Below are positions 1 to 8,548 of a stretch of 64,000 nucleotides of DNA, piece after piece; the stretch's first letter is position 1, and every line of letters begins with the position of its first letter. Source of the DNA: JAOUEA01 sp963810915 (GTDB taxonomy: Bacteria > Actinomycetota > UBA4738 > HRBIN12); contig CAWEPH010000001.1 in the NCBI GenBank assembly GCA_963810915.1, forward strand, positions 372,001 through 436,000, read 5' to 3'. The notes beneath the pieces are model-generated. The model had not been told where the DNA came from. It worked only from the letters and a program-made list of their open reading frames with translations, and ran no database searches. The position numbers and the translations under genes are program-made.

Positions 1-786
1 GGCGCCGTGGATCGACGGCTCGAAGTCGGGGTCGAGTCCGAAGGTCTTCGCGAAGCAGCCGTTCTCGGTGCCGTAGGCGTGCCCGCCCGGCATCAGGCCT
101 ACGAAGTCGTCTTGGATCGGCTTGGAGCCGTTCTGCGTCGTGAACGTGGTGGTCGTCTTCCCCGTGCCCGAGAGGCCGAGGATCATGAACACCTTGTCGC
201 CGCGCGCGGTCGGGATGACCTTCAGGCCCGAGTGAAGGGCCAGGCCTCCCTTCTCGTACACGATGTTGTTCCACATCCGCAGGCCGCCCTTCTTGGACTC
301 GCCGAAGTAGTCGGAGTTCAAGACGCGGGTGACGTTGTTGTCGAGATCCACCGCGATGCAGCGGTCGTCGGGATAACCCTCGGCCACGAGCCCGGGGGTG
401 TAGATGACCTGCACGTCGGGCTCCACGCCGTCGTTCCGCTCGAAGTACAGCTTCTGCTGCATGCCCGCGATGTTCGCGTAGCGCTTCTCCATCAGCAGGC
501 GCGCGGCGCTCCGCATCTGCGGGTCGTTGCCGATGTACCCGTCGATCTGGATCATGTCGTGTTCGGCGATGTAGGCATCCTGCTCCGCGGCGATGCGCTC
601 GTATTCCTCGCGTGACATGGTCTTGCCGCTCGACGCGCGGTCGACCACGAACGTGCTGGCGGCGCTGCGTGAGAGCACCTGGGTCTGCGTGTTGGTGTTG
701 TCGTATTCGGACAGTCGCGTCTCGGGCATCTCCTCGGTGAACTTCCGCAGTTCTTCAGGCGTCGGATTGACGTAGACCTCTGCCAC
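1..786 (-). CDS. pckA: Phosphoenolpyruvate carboxykinase (ATP), N-terminal part
   Basis: Converts oxaloacetate and ATP to PEP, CO2 and ADP in gluconeogenesis. The gene runs off the left edge, so only the first 262 codons are present. The kinase P-loop GLSGTGKTTTTF lies near residues 203-214, followed by a QDDFVG metal-binding segment. The glycine-rich loop with TGKT is the ATP-type signature, not the GTP-type found in most well-studied Actinobacteria. The GTG start is preceded by GAGGAGG. A TAGACT hexamer about 75 bases upstream is the likely -10. Identity is firm; the C-terminus is unseen. Confidence 0.93.
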   Translation of the reverse strand, partial: MAEVYVNPTPEELRKFTEEMPETRLSEYDNTNTQTQVLSRSAASTFVVDRASSGKTMSREEYERIAAEQDAYIAEHDMIQIDGYIGNDPQMRSAARLLMEKRYANIAGMQQKLYFERNDGVEPDVQVIYTPGLVAEGYPDDRCIAVDLDNNVTRVLNSDYFGESKKGGLRMWNNIVYEKGGLALHSGLKVIPTARGDKVFMILGLSGTGKTTTTFTTQNGSKPIQDDFVGLMPGGHAYGTENGCFAKTFGLDPDFEPSIHGA

Positions 787-856
787 GTGGGCCTCCTCGC
801 GAAGGTGGTGTGATCGAGCGCCGTGCGTCGTCCGATCGGACGCTCCGGCGTGCGAC

Positions 857-865
857 TAGAGTCTA
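857..865. promoter_or_regulatory. Overlapping divergent -10 elements between pckA and thiL
   Basis: The sequence TAGAGTCTA reads TAGAGT on the plus strand (857-862, toward thiL) and TAGACT on the minus strand (865-860, toward pckA). Both fit the TANNNT -10 pattern seen elsewhere in the window. No convincing -35 was seen on either side. The role is inferred. Confidence 0.45.
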
Positions 866-943
866 CCGAACAGCGTTCGGGCCCCATCGGCGCGACCCTG
901 TCCACCCATTCACCCTCGACTTGGACGGAACGGATGAGACCCC

Positions 944-1900
944 ATGGACGTGACGGAGGAAGCGCTGCTCGACGCCATCCGCCGGGTGCTCTCCGGAGCG
1001 GGTCCGCAGGTGCGCGTCGGCGTGGGAGACGACGCGGCCGTCGTGGTTCCCGGGACGGGCGAGTTGGTGCTCACCACGGACGCCCTCGTGGAGGGCACGC
1101 ACTTCGCGCTCGACACGACCTCGGCACGTGATCTCGGCGCCAAGGCGATCGCCGTCAACGTGAGCGACATCGCGGCGATGGCGGCCTCACCTCGGTACGC
1201 GCTGTGTGGGTTGACGCTCTCGGCCTCCGTCGACGCAGGCTGGGTCATGGAGCTGCTCGGGGGGATGCGGGAGGGATGCGACGAGTACGCCCTGTGGCTC
1301 GTCGGAGGCAACCTCGCGCGCGGGACCGAGGTGAGCGTGAGCGTGACCGTCGTGGGCGAGGTCGCACCGGGCCGTGCGCTCACCCGCTCGGGGGCGGCTC
1401 CCGGTGAGCGGATCGTGGTCACCGGTGCCCTCGGGGGATCGGCCGTCGGGCTCCGCCTCGCCGGCGCATCGCGGGCACTGAGCGACGAGGAGCGCGTCAA
1501 CCTGATGCGCTACCTGCGCCCCACCGCGCGCGTCGGCGAGGCGGGCGTCCTCGCGCGCCACGGGGCGACGGCCCTGATGGACATCAGCGACGGGCTCTCG
1601 TTGGATCTCGCGCGGTTGTGTGCGGCGAGCGGGGTGGGTGCGCGGATCGCCGCCGATGCGATCCCGGTGGCCCCGGGAGCGGACCGCGACGAGGCGCTCG
1701 GGGGAGGCGAGGACTATGAACTCCTCGCCACCCTGCCGGGTCTCGAGGCGGTCGCGACCGCGCGGGCGGAGCTGCAGGAGACGTTCGGGACCGCGCTCTC
1801 CGACATCGGCGAGGTCGTGGAGGATGGCATCGTGCTCGTGGACGACGACGGATCCGGTACCCCGCTCGAGGCGCACGGATGGGATCACTTCCGCAGATGA
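944..1900 (+). CDS. thiL: Thiamine-monophosphate kinase
   Basis: Phosphorylates thiamine monophosphate to thiamine pyrophosphate, the last step of cofactor synthesis. The 318-residue length is normal for the family. The metal-binding GDDAA lies at residues 28-32, TTDALVEGTHF follows near 43-53, DISDGLSLDL is near 210 and the GGEDYELL motif near 252. This is the AIR-synthase-like PurM fold. The start ATG follows a weak GGATGAGAC. The gene is followed directly by thiD with an ATGA overlap, so the two kinases of the pathway are co-translated. No TPP riboswitch is visible upstream. Confidence 0.95.
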   Translation: MDVTEEALLDAIRRVLSGAGPQVRVGVGDDAAVVVPGTGELVLTTDALVEGTHFALDTTSARDLGAKAIAVNVSDIAAMAASPRYALCGLTLSASVDAGWVMELLGGMREGCDEYALWLVGGNLARGTEVSVSVTVVGEVAPGRALTRSGAAPGERIVVTGALGGSAVGLRLAGASRALSDEERVNLMRYLRPTARVGEAGVLARHGATALMDISDGLSLDLARLCAASGVGARIAADAIPVAPGADRDEALGGGEDYELLATLPGLEAVATARAELQETFGTALSDIGEVVEDGIVLVDDDGSGTPLEAHGWDHFRR

Positions 1901-2715
1901 GCGCGCAGACCCGGACGAGACCCCGCGTCCTCACGATCGCGGGCAGCGACTCGGGCGGCGGCGCGGGGATCCAGGCCGACCTCAAGACCTTCACCGCGCT
2001 CGGCGCGTACGGCACGACGGCCGTCACCGCGGTGACCGTCCAGAACACGCTGGGCGTCAGCGGCTACGAGGCGCTCTCGGCGGCAACCGTGGGCGCGCAG
2101 ATCCGTGCGGTGATCGAGGACATCGGGACCGACGCCGCGAAGACGGGGATGCTCGCGAACGCCGGCATCGTCGAGGCGGTCGCCGAGGCCGCGGCCGAAG
2201 TGGCGGTGCCGAACCTCGTGGTCGATCCAGTCTTCGTCTCCAAACACGGCCACCGCCTGCTCGACGCCGGCGGGGTGGACGCGTTGCGCAGCCGCCTCCT
2301 CCCGCTCGCGACGTTGGTCACACCCAACCTGGCCGAGGCCGAGGGTCTGACGGGGCTGAGGGTCCGCGCGCTCGGCGACATGCAACGTGCAGCTGAGGCC
2401 CTGCTGGAGCTCGGCCCAGCGGCCGTGCTCGTCAAGGGCGGGCACCTACAGGGTCCCGAGTCGGCCGATCTCTTCGCTTCCTCCGCGGGCCAGTCCTGGC
2501 TTTCGGCGCCCCGCATCGACGAGGTCAACACCCACGGCACCGGCTGCACGCTCAGCGCCGCGATCGCGGCGTACCTCGCGATGGGACGGGGCCTGGAGGA
2601 GGCGGTGCGGGCCGGGAAGGCGTTCGTCACGGAGGCCATCCGACACGCCCTGGCGCTGGGTGCGGGCGTCGGTCCCGTGGATCAGCTCTGGGGGATCGAC
2701 GTGCCAGAGCTCTGA
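1897..2715 (+). CDS. thiD: Hydroxymethylpyrimidine / phosphomethylpyrimidine kinase
   Basis: Phosphorylates HMP and HMP-P for the pyrimidine half of thiamine. The ribokinase-like fold shows GSDSGGGAGIQAD at residues 16-28 and the C-terminal anion-hole motif NTHGTGCT near 210. The start is placed at the ATG that overlaps the thiL stop (ATGA). An in-frame GTG or ATG six codons earlier would lie inside thiL and is less likely. The encoded length is 272 residues, typical of ThiD without a fused ThiE domain. Confidence 0.94.
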   Translation: MSAQTRTRPRVLTIAGSDSGGGAGIQADLKTFTALGAYGTTAVTAVTVQNTLGVSGYEALSAATVGAQIRAVIEDIGTDAAKTGMLANAGIVEAVAEAAAEVAVPNLVVDPVFVSKHGHRLLDAGGVDALRSRLLPLATLVTPNLAEAEGLTGLRVRALGDMQRAAEALLELGPAAVLVKGGHLQGPESADLFASSAGQSWLSAPRIDEVNTHGTGCTLSAAIAAYLAMGRGLEEAVRAGKAFVTEAIRHALALGAGVGPVDQLWGIDVPEL

Positions 2716-2724
2716 TCGAAGGAG

Positions 2725-2753
2725 TGAGGTTGGACGGGGCGCGCCGAACCTCA
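2725..2753. terminator. Inverted repeat between convergent thiD and rpmB
   Basis: TGAGGTT (2725-2731) and AACCTCA (2747-2753) form a perfect 7-bp stem around a GC-rich loop. It lies between two convergent genes, and its right arm includes the rpmB stop codon. It probably ends transcription from both sides, although no T-tract is visible. Confidence 0.45.
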
Positions 2754-2948
2754 GCCGTGGGGGATGCGCGTGACCTTGTCCGCCTTGATGCAGGACGTGC
2801 ACACGTTGAGGCGCCTGGGGGTGCCGTCGACGAGCGCGCGCACGCGCTGGATGTTCGGGTCCCATCGGCGGTTGATCCGCTTGTGCGAGAACGTCACCGA
2901 TTTGCCGAACCACGGCTGTTTGCCACAGATCTCACAGGTCGCTGCCAT
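2751..2948 (-). CDS. rpmB: 50S ribosomal protein L28
   Basis: A small basic protein of the large ribosomal subunit, 65 residues. It begins with MAATCEICGK and keeps paired cysteines (CEIC near residue 5 and CTSC near residue 50), so it is the zinc-binding C+ paralogue. The N-terminal consensus, with KSVTFSHKRINRRWDPNIQ spanning its middle, is diagnostic. It converges on thiD and is monocistronic here. Many Actinobacteria carry both C+ and C- forms of L28 controlled by zinc; only this one is in the window. Confidence 0.95.
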   Translation of the reverse strand: MAATCEICGKQPWFGKSVTFSHKRINRRWDPNIQRVRALVDGTPRRLNVCTSCIKADKVTRIPHG

Positions 2949-2980
2949 AGCGGAACGAGGCTACCAGACGCTCTTGCGCA

Positions 2981-3520
2981 TCAGGTCGCGATCTGCGCCA
3001 GCCCTTCGTCGAGCGAGGCCTGGGAGAGCTCACCCTTGACGGTCGACGCCACCGATCCGTCCGCGTGCACGAAGATCGTGACCGGGAGGCCGAGCGCCCC
3101 CTGATCGGTGAGGATCGCTCCTGCTGGGTCGAACACGCTCGGGTAGGTGATGCCGTGGTCCGCGATGAAGGACTCCGCCCCGCTCCTCGAATCCTGAACG
3201 TTCACGCCGAGGAACTGCACGCCTGCGTGCGAAGCGGCCGCCTCGACGAGCTTCGGGACCTCACGGGAGCAGGGATCGCACCAGCTCGCCCAGAGGTTCA
3301 CCACGACCGGGGTGCCCTTCAGCTGTCCCATCAGCGCCTGGAACCCCTGAAGATCCGTGGAGGGCAGGGCGTTCACGTCGCTCGGAAGCAAGGGGGCGGT
3401 CGTCGCGTTGGCGGCCGGTGTGAGCGCCGCGTCGGAAGGCGCCGCCGCATCGTCGGTGCAGGCCGTCATGATGAGGACCGTCACGGCGGCGGCGAGGGCG
3501 AGGGGAAGGCGGCGCGGCAT
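2981..3520 (-). CDS. TlpA-family thioredoxin-like lipoprotein
   Basis: Membrane-anchored thiol-disulfide protein, probably a reductase acting outside the cytoplasm. It has an N-terminal hydrophobic signal with a lipobox-like MTAC ending near residue 20, a low-complexity Ala/Thr linker, then a thioredoxin fold with the active site WASWCDPC and a cis-proline in GLPVTIF. The ATG at 3520 lies 7 bases after TACCAT, so a leaderless start is likely; an ATG at 3529 is the alternative. It is divergent from recG with overlapping promoter elements. Partners such as cytochrome biogenesis genes are not nearby, so its substrate is unknown. Confidence 0.82.
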   Translation of the reverse strand: MPRRLPLALAAAVTVLIMTACTDDAAAPSDAALTPAANATTAPLLPSDVNALPSTDLQGFQALMGQLKGTPVVVNLWASWCDPCSREVPKLVEAAASHAGVQFLGVNVQDSRSGAESFIADHGITYPSVFDPAGAILTDQGALGLPVTIFVHADGSVASTVKGELSQASLDEGLAQIAT

Positions 3521-3527
3521 CCCCCGC

Positions 3528-3533
3528 ATGGTA
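3528..3533 (-). promoter_or_regulatory. -10 element of the TlpA-like gene
   Basis: TACCAT on the minus strand lies 7 bases before the ATG at 3520. It overlaps the start of the plus-strand hexamer TAGAAC (3532-3537), which could serve recG. The two divergent promoters therefore appear to share bases. Confidence 0.5.
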
Positions 3534-3560
3534 GAACGCAGGTCAGATGAGGGACCCTCG

Positions 3561-5789
3561 ATGCACCTGAGCCTCGACAGCCCCGTCGAGGCCATCGACG
3601 CCAAGCTGGCGTCCCGACGCGGGAGGGCACGACGCAGGGGCGCCGAGGTGCCAACCGCCGCAGAGGTGCTGGCCGAAGCGTTCGCGATCCGCACGGTGGG
3701 ACAGCTGCTGCACCACTACCCGCGCCGATACATCGATCGATCGCGCGTGGCCTCGATCCGCGGGTTGAAGATCGGCGCATATGTGACCGTGATCGCGCGC
3801 GTCAAGAAGGTGGCTCGGCGGCAGACGCGTCGGCGTCAATCCATGGTGACCGTCACCCTTTACGACGGCACGGGCTACCTCGACCTCACCTTCTTCAACC
3901 AGCCCTGGATCGCCTCGATGTACCGCGAGGGAACCGAGGTGGCTGTCTCGGGGGTCGCCACCCTGTACAAGGGGCGACTGCAGCTCGCGAACCAGGAGGT
4001 GGAGATCCTCGATCCCGGCACCGATCAGGATCTCGTGCATACCGGGCGCATCACGCCCGTACACCGGGCGTCGGATGGGGTCACCACGCGCACCATCCGC
4101 GAACTCGTGTACGCGGCCCTCGATCGCCTCCCCACGCTGCCCGATCCCCTCCCGGACGACGTGGTGCACGAGGAGCGCCTCGGCTCCTACGACCGTGCCC
4201 TGCGCGACATCCATTTCCCGGCGGACGAGGCGGCGCTCGTCTCCGCCGTCGAGCGCCTCAAGTTCGACGAGCTGTTCACCTTGGAGCTGGGCGTCGCCTT
4301 CCGCAAGCATCGGGTGGAGGCCGACCAGCACGGCGTGGCTCACCGAGCCGATGCCGAACTCACCGACCGCCTGACCGCCACCGTGCCGTTCGAGCCCACC
4401 GGCGCCCAGCGCCGGGCGATCGCGGAGGTGGCGGACTCGATGGCCGCTCCTAAGCCCATGAACGTCCTGCTCCAGGGCGACGTGGGCGCCGGCAAGACCC
4501 TGGTGGCGTTGCACGCGTGCCTCGTCGCGGTCCAGTCCGGTCACCAAGCCGCGATCATGGCGCCCACCGAGGTGCTCGCCGCCCAGCACTACCGATCGAT
4601 CGACGGGTTGCTCGAAGGTGTAGGCGCCGTTCGGTACCTCGACGTCGCGAGGGCCGCCGAGAAGGCGGACGACGGCCAGGTCTCGTTGCTCGACCCGGAG
4701 CCCGGGTCGGGCGACGCGAGCGAGACGACGGTGGCCTATGCCCTCCTCACGGCCTCCGTCACGGGGAAGGACCGTGCGCGGATCCTGGAGGGCATCGCGT
4801 CGGGTGAGGTTGATCTGGTCGTAGGCACCCACGCGCTCGTCCAAGAAGGGGTGGCGTTCGCCGATCTGTCGCTCGCGGTGATCGACGAGCAACATCGCTT
4901 CGGCCTCCACCAGCGGATGGCGCTCAAGGGCAAGGGCGGCGAGGCGGACGTGCTGATCATGACCGCCACCCCCATCCCGCGCACCCTCGCGCTCACGTAC
5001 TACGGCGACCTCGACGTCGTGGTGCTGGACGAGCTCCCCAAGGGACGGCAGCCCATCGAGACCAGGGCCGTGCGCACCGAGGTTGAACGGGCCGAGGCCT
5101 ACGAGCTCGTGCGGCGCGAGGTCGCCGCTGGCCGACAGGCCTTCGTCGTGTGCGCCGCCATCGACGAGGCGAACCGCACCCAGGTGAAGGCCGCCGAGAC
5201 CGAGGCAGAGCGGCTGGCGACCGAGGTCTTCCCCGAGTTGCGGGTCGACCTCCTGCACGGGCGGATGCGGCCGCGGGACAAGGAGGCGATCATGGAGCGC
5301 TTCCGCGCCGGCGACGCTGATCTGCTGATCGCCACCACGGTGATCGAGGTGGGCGTCGACGTCCCGAACGCCACCGTGATGCTCGTGGAGGACGCCGAGC
5401 GATTCGGCCTCGCCCAGCTGCACCAGCTGCGCGGACGCATCGGGCGCGGGGCGCACGCATCGTTCTGCATCCTGTTCGACGGGTCCGACGAGGAGCACCA
5501 GGAAGCCCGGGCCCGCATCGACGCGATGGTGCGCACGACCGACGGGTTCGCGCTCGCCGACGAGGATCTCAAGCTCCGTGGCGAGGGCACGCTCTTCGAC
5601 ACGAAGCAGTCGGGCATGCCGGATCTCAAGCTCGCCAGGTTGGCGGACGACATGGCGCTCGTGCGACGTGCTCGAGATCGCGCGTTCGCGATCATCCGGA
5701 GCGACCCGCACCTCGAGTCGCACCCTCGGCTCCTGGAGGAGCTGAAAGCCCGCTTCGAGCGTTCCATCGATTGGCTCTTCCGGAGCTAG
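3561..5789 (+). CDS. recG: ATP-dependent DNA helicase RecG
   Basis: Branch-migrating helicase that remodels stalled forks and Holliday junctions. It encodes 742 residues. An N-terminal wedge/OB region lies near residues 60-160, Walker A GDVGAGKT near 306, the Walker B variant IDEQHRFG near 441, and the C-terminal helicase motif QLRGRIGRG near 621. The start ATG at 3561 follows GAGGGA. An acidic insertion of about 30 residues (around 375-400, including SLLDPEPGSGD) sits before the LLTASVTGK motif and is longer than in typical RecG. The reading frame extends further upstream, but only the ATG at 3561 has a ribosome binding site. Confidence 0.95.
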   Translation: MHLSLDSPVEAIDAKLASRRGRARRRGAEVPTAAEVLAEAFAIRTVGQLLHHYPRRYIDRSRVASIRGLKIGAYVTVIARVKKVARRQTRRRQSMVTVTLYDGTGYLDLTFFNQPWIASMYREGTEVAVSGVATLYKGRLQLANQEVEILDPGTDQDLVHTGRITPVHRASDGVTTRTIRELVYAALDRLPTLPDPLPDDVVHEERLGSYDRALRDIHFPADEAALVSAVERLKFDELFTLELGVAFRKHRVEADQHGVAHRADAELTDRLTATVPFEPTGAQRRAIAEVADSMAAPKPMNVLLQGDVGAGKTLVALHACLVAVQSGHQAAIMAPTEVLAAQHYRSIDGLLEGVGAVRYLDVARAAEKADDGQVSLLDPEPGSGDASETTVAYALLTASVTGKDRARILEGIASGEVDLVVGTHALVQEGVAFADLSLAVIDEQHRFGLHQRMALKGKGGEADVLIMTATPIPRTLALTYYGDLDVVVLDELPKGRQPIETRAVRTEVERAEAYELVRREVAAGRQAFVVCAAIDEANRTQVKAAETEAERLATEVFPELRVDLLHGRMRPRDKEAIMERFRAGDADLLIATTVIEVGVDVPNATVMLVEDAERFGLAQLHQLRGRIGRGAHASFCILFDGSDEEHQEARARIDAMVRTTDGFALADEDLKLRGEGTLFDTKQSGMPDLKLARLADDMALVRRARDRAFAIIRSDPHLESHPRLLEELKARFERSIDWLFRS

Positions 5790-5883
5790 GACCCCTTCCA
5801 GCGGATCACGTGGACACCGGTCCCTCGGCGGCGCATCATCGAAGGTGCCCCCCGGTGGCGCGCGCGGCGCGCGAGGGAGTGTC

Positions 5884-7836
5884 GTGGTCGACAGAGCGGT
5901 GCATCGCGCGAGGGTCCTCTTGGTGGAGGACGATGCCGACGATGCGGATGCGCTGATCCGCGAGCTTCGCCGTGGGGGTCTCGAACCGCACTGGCGGCGG
6001 GTCGACACGGCGGCGGCCTTCCGCGATGCGCTCACGGCGAACGAGTGGGAGCTCCTGATCTGCGAGCTCGACGGGGGCGCGTTCGGAGCCGAGGGGGCGC
6101 TGTCGATCCTCGAGGAGCTGGACCTCGACGTGCCCTTCGTCGTCGTGTCGATGGCCGAGGCCGAGGACGTCGCTGCGGAGATCGCCCGGGCGGGTGCGGG
6201 CGACTACGTGCTGAGGAGCGATCTCACCCGGCTCGTGCCGACGGTCTCGCGTGGCTTGCGCGAGGCGGCACAACGGCGGCTCCGCCGCCAGGCGGAGGAG
6301 GACCTGGTCCGAGCGGAAGCCCGGTTCCGCCAGATCGGCGCCTCGATCAACGAGGTCTTCTGGATGCGCGAGGCGGCGGCCGTTCGACTCCTCTACGCGA
6401 GCCCGGCCTTCGAGCGGGTGTTCGGGATCCCCGTCGAGACCGTGTACGAAGACGGCGAGCGATGGCTCGACGTCATCCATCCGGAGGACCGCGAGCGGGT
6501 GGAACCGATCATCCGAAGCGTCACGCGGCCCTATGAGGTCGAGTACCGCGTCGTGCGGCCTGACGGCTCCGTCCGCTGGCTGTGGTCGCGCGCGACACCC
6601 GTTTCGGAAAGCGGCGGGGAGCAGGCCCACGTCGTCGGCGTCACGGACGACATCACGGAGCGGAAGCTCGCGCAGGAGGAGCTCGTGGCGCGGGTCCGTC
6701 AGCAGCAAGCGGTGGCGCAGCTGGCGGTTCGCGCCGTGGACTCCGACGACTTCGATCAGCTGCTCGCCGCCGCGGCCACGCAGGTGGCCTGGACGCTCGG
6801 GGTCGATCACGTGGCCGTGCTGGAGCTCCGTCCGGGCGGGCGGGAGCTCGCGTTGCGCGCGGCGGTGGGGTGGCCGGCGGAATCGATCGGCGACGTGATC
6901 CCCGCGGGACTGTCCTCCCAGGCCGGCTACACCCTCGCGTCCAACGGCCCCGTCGTGGTCGCCGATCTCGACGGGGAGCATCGCTTCGATGTACCACCCG
7001 CCGTGCTGGAGGGCGGCCTCAGGAGCTCCGCCTCGGTCGTGGTCGGCGGACGGGCCACGCCGTGGGGCGTGCTCTCCGTGCACGTTTCCGCCCCACGTAC
7101 CTTCCTCCCGAACGACGTGAGCTTCCTTCAGGGGGTCGCCGGGATCCTCGCATCAGCGGCGGCGCGGGCGGACATGCTGGCGGAGTTGGAGCGCACCTCG
7201 GAAGAACGGAGGCGATTGCTCGACGCTCTCGTGACCGCGGAGGAAGACGAGCGAGCGCGCGTCGCCCGTGAGCTCCACGACGGCGTGGGGCAGGTCCTCA
7301 CGTCGCTCACGCTGTTCGCGTCCGACCTCGAGCAGGGGATGGAGGACGACGCGCAGCGTGCCCGGGTCGCCGCGCTCCGGGAGCACGTGGCGACGGCCGT
7401 GCGCGACATGCGGCGCCTCGTATGGACCTTGCGGCCGGTGGAGCTCGACGACCTCGGGTTGGATGCGGCCCTGCGCCGCCTCGTCTCGGAGGCGGGTGAC
7501 CGCCCCGATGTCCACGTGGCGCTGAGCGTCGAGCTGGGAGGCCGCAGGATCGACCCGAGTGTGGCCGTGACGATCTTTCGCGTGATCCAGGAGGCGCTCA
7601 CGAACGCGCAGCGCCACGGCGGCGCGTCGACGATCTCGGTGGTGGTGGACACCACGCCCGAGACGATCCGCGCGATCGTCGAGGACGACGGCGCCGGCTT
7701 CGGTGCCGGAGACGTCTCGGACGGCTTCGGGCTGCTGGGCATGCGGGAGCGGGCGGCGCTCGCGGGCGGCCATGTGCTGATCGAGACGGAGCGCGACGAG
7801 GGTACGACCGTCCGCCTGGAGGTACCGTTCGCATGA
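5884..7836 (+). CDS. Sensor histidine kinase: degenerate receiver, PAS, GAF, HisKA_3, ATPase
   Basis: Soluble NarL-type histidine kinase that should phosphorylate the response regulator encoded next. In order: a receiver-like domain (about 8-125), a PAS domain with PAC tail (145-262), a GAF domain (285-430), a HisKA_3 dimerisation helix with RELHDGVGQ (His465), and an HATPase domain with an NAQRHGG N-box. In the receiver domain the usual phospho-acceptor Asp is Glu61 and the conserved Lys is Arg111, so it probably cannot be switched by phosphorylation. The GTG at 5884 follows AGGGAG; a GTG at 5845 is the alternative. No transmembrane segment is present. The signal is unknown. Confidence 0.88.
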   Translation: MVDRAVHRARVLLVEDDADDADALIRELRRGGLEPHWRRVDTAAAFRDALTANEWELLICELDGGAFGAEGALSILEELDLDVPFVVVSMAEAEDVAAEIARAGAGDYVLRSDLTRLVPTVSRGLREAAQRRLRRQAEEDLVRAEARFRQIGASINEVFWMREAAAVRLLYASPAFERVFGIPVETVYEDGERWLDVIHPEDRERVEPIIRSVTRPYEVEYRVVRPDGSVRWLWSRATPVSESGGEQAHVVGVTDDITERKLAQEELVARVRQQQAVAQLAVRAVDSDDFDQLLAAAATQVAWTLGVDHVAVLELRPGGRELALRAAVGWPAESIGDVIPAGLSSQAGYTLASNGPVVVADLDGEHRFDVPPAVLEGGLRSSASVVVGGRATPWGVLSVHVSAPRTFLPNDVSFLQGVAGILASAAARADMLAELERTSEERRRLLDALVTAEEDERARVARELHDGVGQVLTSLTLFASDLEQGMEDDAQRARVAALREHVATAVRDMRRLVWTLRPVELDDLGLDAALRRLVSEAGDRPDVHVALSVELGGRRIDPSVAVTIFRVIQEALTNAQRHGGASTISVVVDTTPETIRAIVEDDGAGFGAGDVSDGFGLLGMRERAALAGGHVLIETERDEGTTVRLEVPFA

Positions 7837-8489
7837 GGGGCACGGGCGATCAGATCGGGCTCCTCCTCCTCGACGATCACGCGTTGATGCGCGAGGGCCT
7901 GCGCGTTCTGCTCGAGCGGGAGCCCGACATGGAGATCGTGGCGGAATCGTCGAGCCTCGCGGACGCGCTCGCCGTGGACGTGATGCCCGACGTGATCGTC
8001 GCCGATCTCATCCTGCCCGACGCCCGAGGCGCCGACGTCGTCGCACGGCTGACGGAGCGCTTCGCGGGCCGGCCCGCGATCCTGGTCCTCACCATGGTGG
8101 ACAACCCCTCGGACGTGCAGCTCGTGTTCGCCGCCGGGGCTCGCGGCTACCTCCTGAAGGAGGCCGCCTCTGGCGAGCTCGCCGACGCGATCCGCAAGGT
8201 GGCCTCCGGGCAGGACTACCTGCAGCCCGCGATGGGGGCCGCGCTCGCGTCGATGCGGGCGGTGCCGGAGATGGCGCACGAGGCGGTCGGAACGCCACTG
8301 ACGGATCGCGAGATCGAGGTGCTGCGGCTGATCGCGATGGGGCACACCAACGCGGAGTCGGCGAACATCCTCCATGTGGCGCTGCGGACCGTGGAGCACC
8401 ATCGCAGCGCCATCACACGCAAGCTCGGCCTGCGGACCCGGGCCGAGCTCGTGCGTTACGCGACCGAGCAGGGACTCCTCGGGGCCTGA
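7833..8489 (+). CDS. NarL/LuxR-family response regulator
   Basis: DNA-binding response regulator, 218 residues, overlapping the kinase stop by ATGA, so the two form a cognate pair. The receiver domain is intact: acidic pair LLDDH near 15, acceptor Asp in VADLILPD near 53, and Lys in GYLLKEA near 105. The C-terminal LuxR-type helix-turn-helix contains LTDREIEVLRLIAMG and the recognition segment LRTVEHHRS. Targets are unknown. Unlike the receiver fused to its kinase, this one keeps every catalytic residue. Confidence 0.92.
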   Translation: MRGTGDQIGLLLLDDHALMREGLRVLLEREPDMEIVAESSSLADALAVDVMPDVIVADLILPDARGADVVARLTERFAGRPAILVLTMVDNPSDVQLVFAAGARGYLLKEAASGELADAIRKVASGQDYLQPAMGAALASMRAVPEMAHEAVGTPLTDREIEVLRLIAMGHTNAESANILHVALRTVEHHRSAITRKLGLRTRAELVRYATEQGLLGA

Positions 8490-8535
8490 TCGCCCCGAAC
8501 GGCTGCGACGCGCCGGCTCGACCCGTGATGGGCGT

Positions 8536-8541
8536 TAGGCT
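8536..8541 (+). promoter_or_regulatory. -10 element, leaderless rsmD
   Basis: TAGGCT lies 7 bases before the GTG at 8549. No Shine-Dalgarno sequence is present in between, which fits leaderless transcription. Confidence 0.55.
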
Positions 8542-8548
8542 CTCGCCC

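Noticed and set aside
786..944. A TPP riboswitch before thiL.
   Set aside because: The conserved CTGAGA and ACCTGA-type motifs are absent and the region is short.
3543..6035. An 830-codon minus-strand frame antisense to recG and the start of the kinase gene.
   Set aside because: recG motifs are all on the plus strand; the antisense product is His/Arg/Gly-rich without motifs.
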